Source of the DNA: Clostridium luticellarii
GTDB lineage: Bacteria > Bacillota > Clostridia > Clostridiales > Clostridiaceae
Assembly: GCF_002995845.1 (NCBI RefSeq)
Contig: NZ_PVXP01000030.1
Span: 1-37,421 of the forward strand
Direction: 5' to 3'
Length of the DNA stretch: 37,421 nt
Shown: piece by piece, positions 35,120-37,421 of the stretch
Layout of the letters: each line of letters opens with the position of its first letter
Numbering within the stretch: position 1 is the first letter of the stretch
Notes under the pieces: model-generated
Told to the model about the DNA's origin: nothing
What the model saw: only the letters and a program-made list of their open reading frames with translations
The model's database searches: none
Position numbers and translations under genes: made by a program

Positions 35120-36208
35120 ATGAAGCATAAATATGAAATTGTTAAAGAAAAGATTATAAATTGGGCAATCAACGGTAAATATAAACCCCATGAAAAAATC
35201 CCAACTGAGTCAGAAATGATGGATTTGTTTCAAGTAAGCAGACATACTATAAGGAGAGCCCTAAGCGATTTATCCTCTGAAAATTATCTATATAGAATAC
35301 AGGGCAGTGGCATATATATGTCCGATTTTAAACAAAATGAATCCTATCTAAAGAAGTATAAAAATGTAGGTGTGCTTACTACATATATTTCTAATTATAT
35401 ATTTCCAGATATAATTGGGGGAATTGAAGATACGCTTTATGATAATTCTTATTCTCTTTTGTTATCTTCTACCAGGAATAACATGATGTTTGAAAATAGA
35501 AATCTTAATAATTTATTGGCTCATAAAGTAGATGGAATTATAATAGAGCCTACTAAAAGTGCATATCAAAATCCTAATATGGGGTATTTGAATAATCTGA
35601 TAGAGCAAAATGTACCATTTATTACGATAAATTCAGCTTATCCTCAAATTGAAGTTCCAAGTTTATGTGTGAATGATTTTAAAGGAGGACAGATAGCGGC
35701 TGAGTGTTTTTTTAATTTGGGTCATAAAAACATAATGGGCATTTTTAAAGTGGATGATTTACAGGGAGTATATAGGATGAATGGCTTTATATCAGAATGC
35801 CAGAAAAATGATGTTTTATTAGATCAGGATCAGATAATAACTTATTTGTCTGAAGAAACTGACAGTGTATTACCTGGTAAAATTAAAAGAGTTATAAATA
35901 AAAATGAACATCCAACAGGTGTTTTTTGTTATAATGATGAGATTGCATTTATGGTTGTAAATATTGCGCATAGTTTGGATTTAAAAGTTCCTGAAGATAT
36001 ATCGGTTATTGGCTTTGATGATTCACAAATCTCTAAAATTATGAATCCAAGGTTGACCACAATAACGCATCCAAAACAGAGAATGGGAATAGATGCTGCT
36101 AAGTTAATTATTAAGTTAGTTAACAATAACAATAAATTCAGCAAAAGTGATTCTATATTATATGAACCTGAACTTATAGTACGTGATTCCACAGCGCCAA
36201 TAGATTAA
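35120..36208 (+). CDS. araR: AraR-type repressor (GntR DNA-binding + LacI-like sensor)
   Basis: This 362-aa regulator joins a GntR-type winged helix (1-70, with IPTESEMMDLFQVSRHTIRRAL as the recognition part) to a LacI/ribose-binding-like effector domain (about 75-360). The latter shows NVGVLTTYISNYIFPDIIGGIE, VDGIIIEPT, GHKNIMGIFK, GVFCYNDEIAFMV and DISVIGFDDSQIS. This domain pair is diagnostic of AraR, which represses arabinose genes until L-arabinose binds. The matching operators lie at araA, araB, xfp and araD. SD ACGGGGGAAA. Native-like AGA/ATA codon use. It is divergent from araD. Confidence 0.93.
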   Translation: MKHKYEIVKEKIINWAINGKYKPHEKIPTESEMMDLFQVSRHTIRRALSDLSSENYLYRIQGSGIYMSDFKQNESYLKKYKNVGVLTTYISNYIFPDIIGGIEDTLYDNSYSLLLSSTRNNMMFENRNLNNLLAHKVDGIIIEPTKSAYQNPNMGYLNNLIEQNVPFITINSAYPQIEVPSLCVNDFKGGQIAAECFFNLGHKNIMGIFKVDDLQGVYRMNGFISECQKNDVLLDQDQIITYLSEETDSVLPGKIKRVINKNEHPTGVFCYNDEIAFMVVNIAHSLDLKVPEDISVIGFDDSQISKIMNPRLTTITHPKQRMGIDAAKLIIKLVNNNNKFSKSDSILYEPELIVRDSTAPID

Positions 36209-36715
36209 AATATATCAACGATGGATATTTCATATGGGATTAGAAACAGTTTAATAATTACATGTAGAAATACTATTGATTATGATAGCTTTTTAAATTT
36301 TGAGATTTGGTTCTTATAATATATAATGATTGAATTTGATACGAGAAATATTATATAGACATATATAGAAATTGGGAATAGTTATAATGATATTTTTCAT
36401 TTTTTTGTTATGCTTATTGTGTTTTAAGGAGAGCATATATTATATTAAATTATAATTTCTGAAATGTTCCTAACATTATATAGATACTTAGTAAAATGAC
36501 ATATAAACATATCCATGTGTATCTATGTATGAAGAAGTGAGCAATGAGTAGAAATATAAAGAAATAGTGAAATAAATTTTAAATATGGTTAAAATAATAA
36601 ATTGTAGAATAATAAACTGTGATATAATAAAGCACGTTGTCCAGAAGAGTAGCAAAGAGCAGCAAAAGGTGGATGTATCAACTCATAAGACTGATTTGAA
36701 AAAACATAAAAAATG
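36209..36715. other. gene-free AT-rich stretch between araR and the rRNA promoter
   Basis: No open frame with a ribosome binding site, RNA gene or clear terminator is seen after araR. TATAAT at 36623-36628 could be the -10 of an additional rRNA promoter, but its -35 is not convincing. ATAGATAC and GTATCTAT form a distant inverted repeat between about 36480 and 36525. Confidence 0.4.
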
Positions 36716-36744
36716 TTGACAACGATTGGTTGAGATGATATACT
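36716..36744 (+). promoter_or_regulatory. rRNA operon promoter
   Basis: TTGACA (36716-36721), 17 bases and TATACT (36739-36744), a strong sigma-A match about 290 bases before 16S rRNA. Confidence 0.85.
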
Positions 36745-37033
36745 ATAAAAGCTGTCTTAAGAGATGGCAGGTAATTTGAGATGATCCTTGAAAATTAAAC
36801 AGAATAAATATAAGGAAACTTATACGAGAATAAACCAGCAATTCTTTTGAGCTGCGATAAGCAGCTAAAAGTAATTTTGTAAGTAATATATTTAAAATTA
36901 ATAATAACGAGCAGTTCAAGGAAAACCAGGAGCGAGGAGCAGAACTTACTTAGGTAATTGAGCACCGCAGCGAGGGGTTTGACGCAGAAATGCGAAGTTA
37001 GTATTGATTTTCAACAGAGTCAAAGACAACTTT
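36745..37033 (+). ncRNA. 16S rRNA leader
   Basis: The transcribed leader contains TTGAAAATTAAACAG and a GAGCTGC...GCAGCTAAAAG stem, sequences commonly found in clostridial rrn leaders and spacers. It would hold antitermination and RNase III processing sites; exact boxes were not assigned. Confidence 0.6.

Positions 37034-37421
<388 letters not shown>

Overview
The window comes from a low-GC Firmicute of the Clostridium sensu stricto group. The evidence is AT-rich DNA with AGA/ATA-rich codons, a clostridial 16S rRNA start, a Bacillus-type long SRP RNA, sporulation genes (a BofA family protein, a Cse60-like protein), a T-box pair and an FMN riboswitch. The 16S fragment and gene order suggest a relative of C. 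kluyveri or C. ljungdahlii; the species cannot be fixed by eye.

Layout. 1-1030: the end of an unknown gene, a decayed-looking stretch and a small basic protein on the minus strand. 1037-4731: FMN riboswitch, terminator and the riboflavin operon ribD-ribE-ribBA-ribH. 4890-7065: a divergent ThyX-like protein, tRNA-Arg(ACG) followed by a decayed copy of its 3' half, a DUF554 membrane protein and a Cse60-like protein. 7299-10242 (minus): a phasin-like protein, a UbiB/AarF kinase and phosphatidylserine decarboxylase, which look like one lipid or membrane operon. 10429-15901: a conserved clostridial block of tRNA-Arg(CCT), tadA, tRNA-Ser(CGA), tRNA-Val(CAC), tRNA-Ser(GGA), SRP RNA, dnaX, ybaB, recR, a DUF2508 gene and bofA. 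16068-19547: sfsA, a NUDIX hydrolase, a TIM-barrel-like protein, a flavodoxin-ferredoxin fusion and two paralogous tiny Cys-rich proteins. 19661-23548: promoter, two serine T-box riboswitches in tandem, a SerC-type aminotransferase, serA and a DUF1015 gene.

24705-36208 is a complete L-arabinose module in five transcription units: galM and araA (minus), araB and araE (plus), xfp (minus), araD (minus) and araR (plus). Arabinose enters by AraE, becomes xylulose 5-phosphate through AraA, AraB and AraD, and is split by the phosphoketolase Xfp to acetyl phosphate and glyceraldehyde 3-phosphate. Paired palindromic operators lie upstream of araA, araB, xfp and araD, with centres 31-33 bp apart. At araA, araB and araD one operator of the pair fills the 17-bp spacer of a TTGACA promoter. 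AraR is the evident binder. The window ends with an rRNA promoter, leader and the first ~390 bases of a 16S gene.

Most notable: the tandem Ser T-boxes over an operon that lacks serB but carries DUF1015; the paired-operator AraR regulon; the tRNA-Arg scar; a perfect 28-bp palindrome across the phasin stop codon; and the tandem Cys-rich mini-proteins. I found no CRISPR array, intact insertion sequence or prophage.
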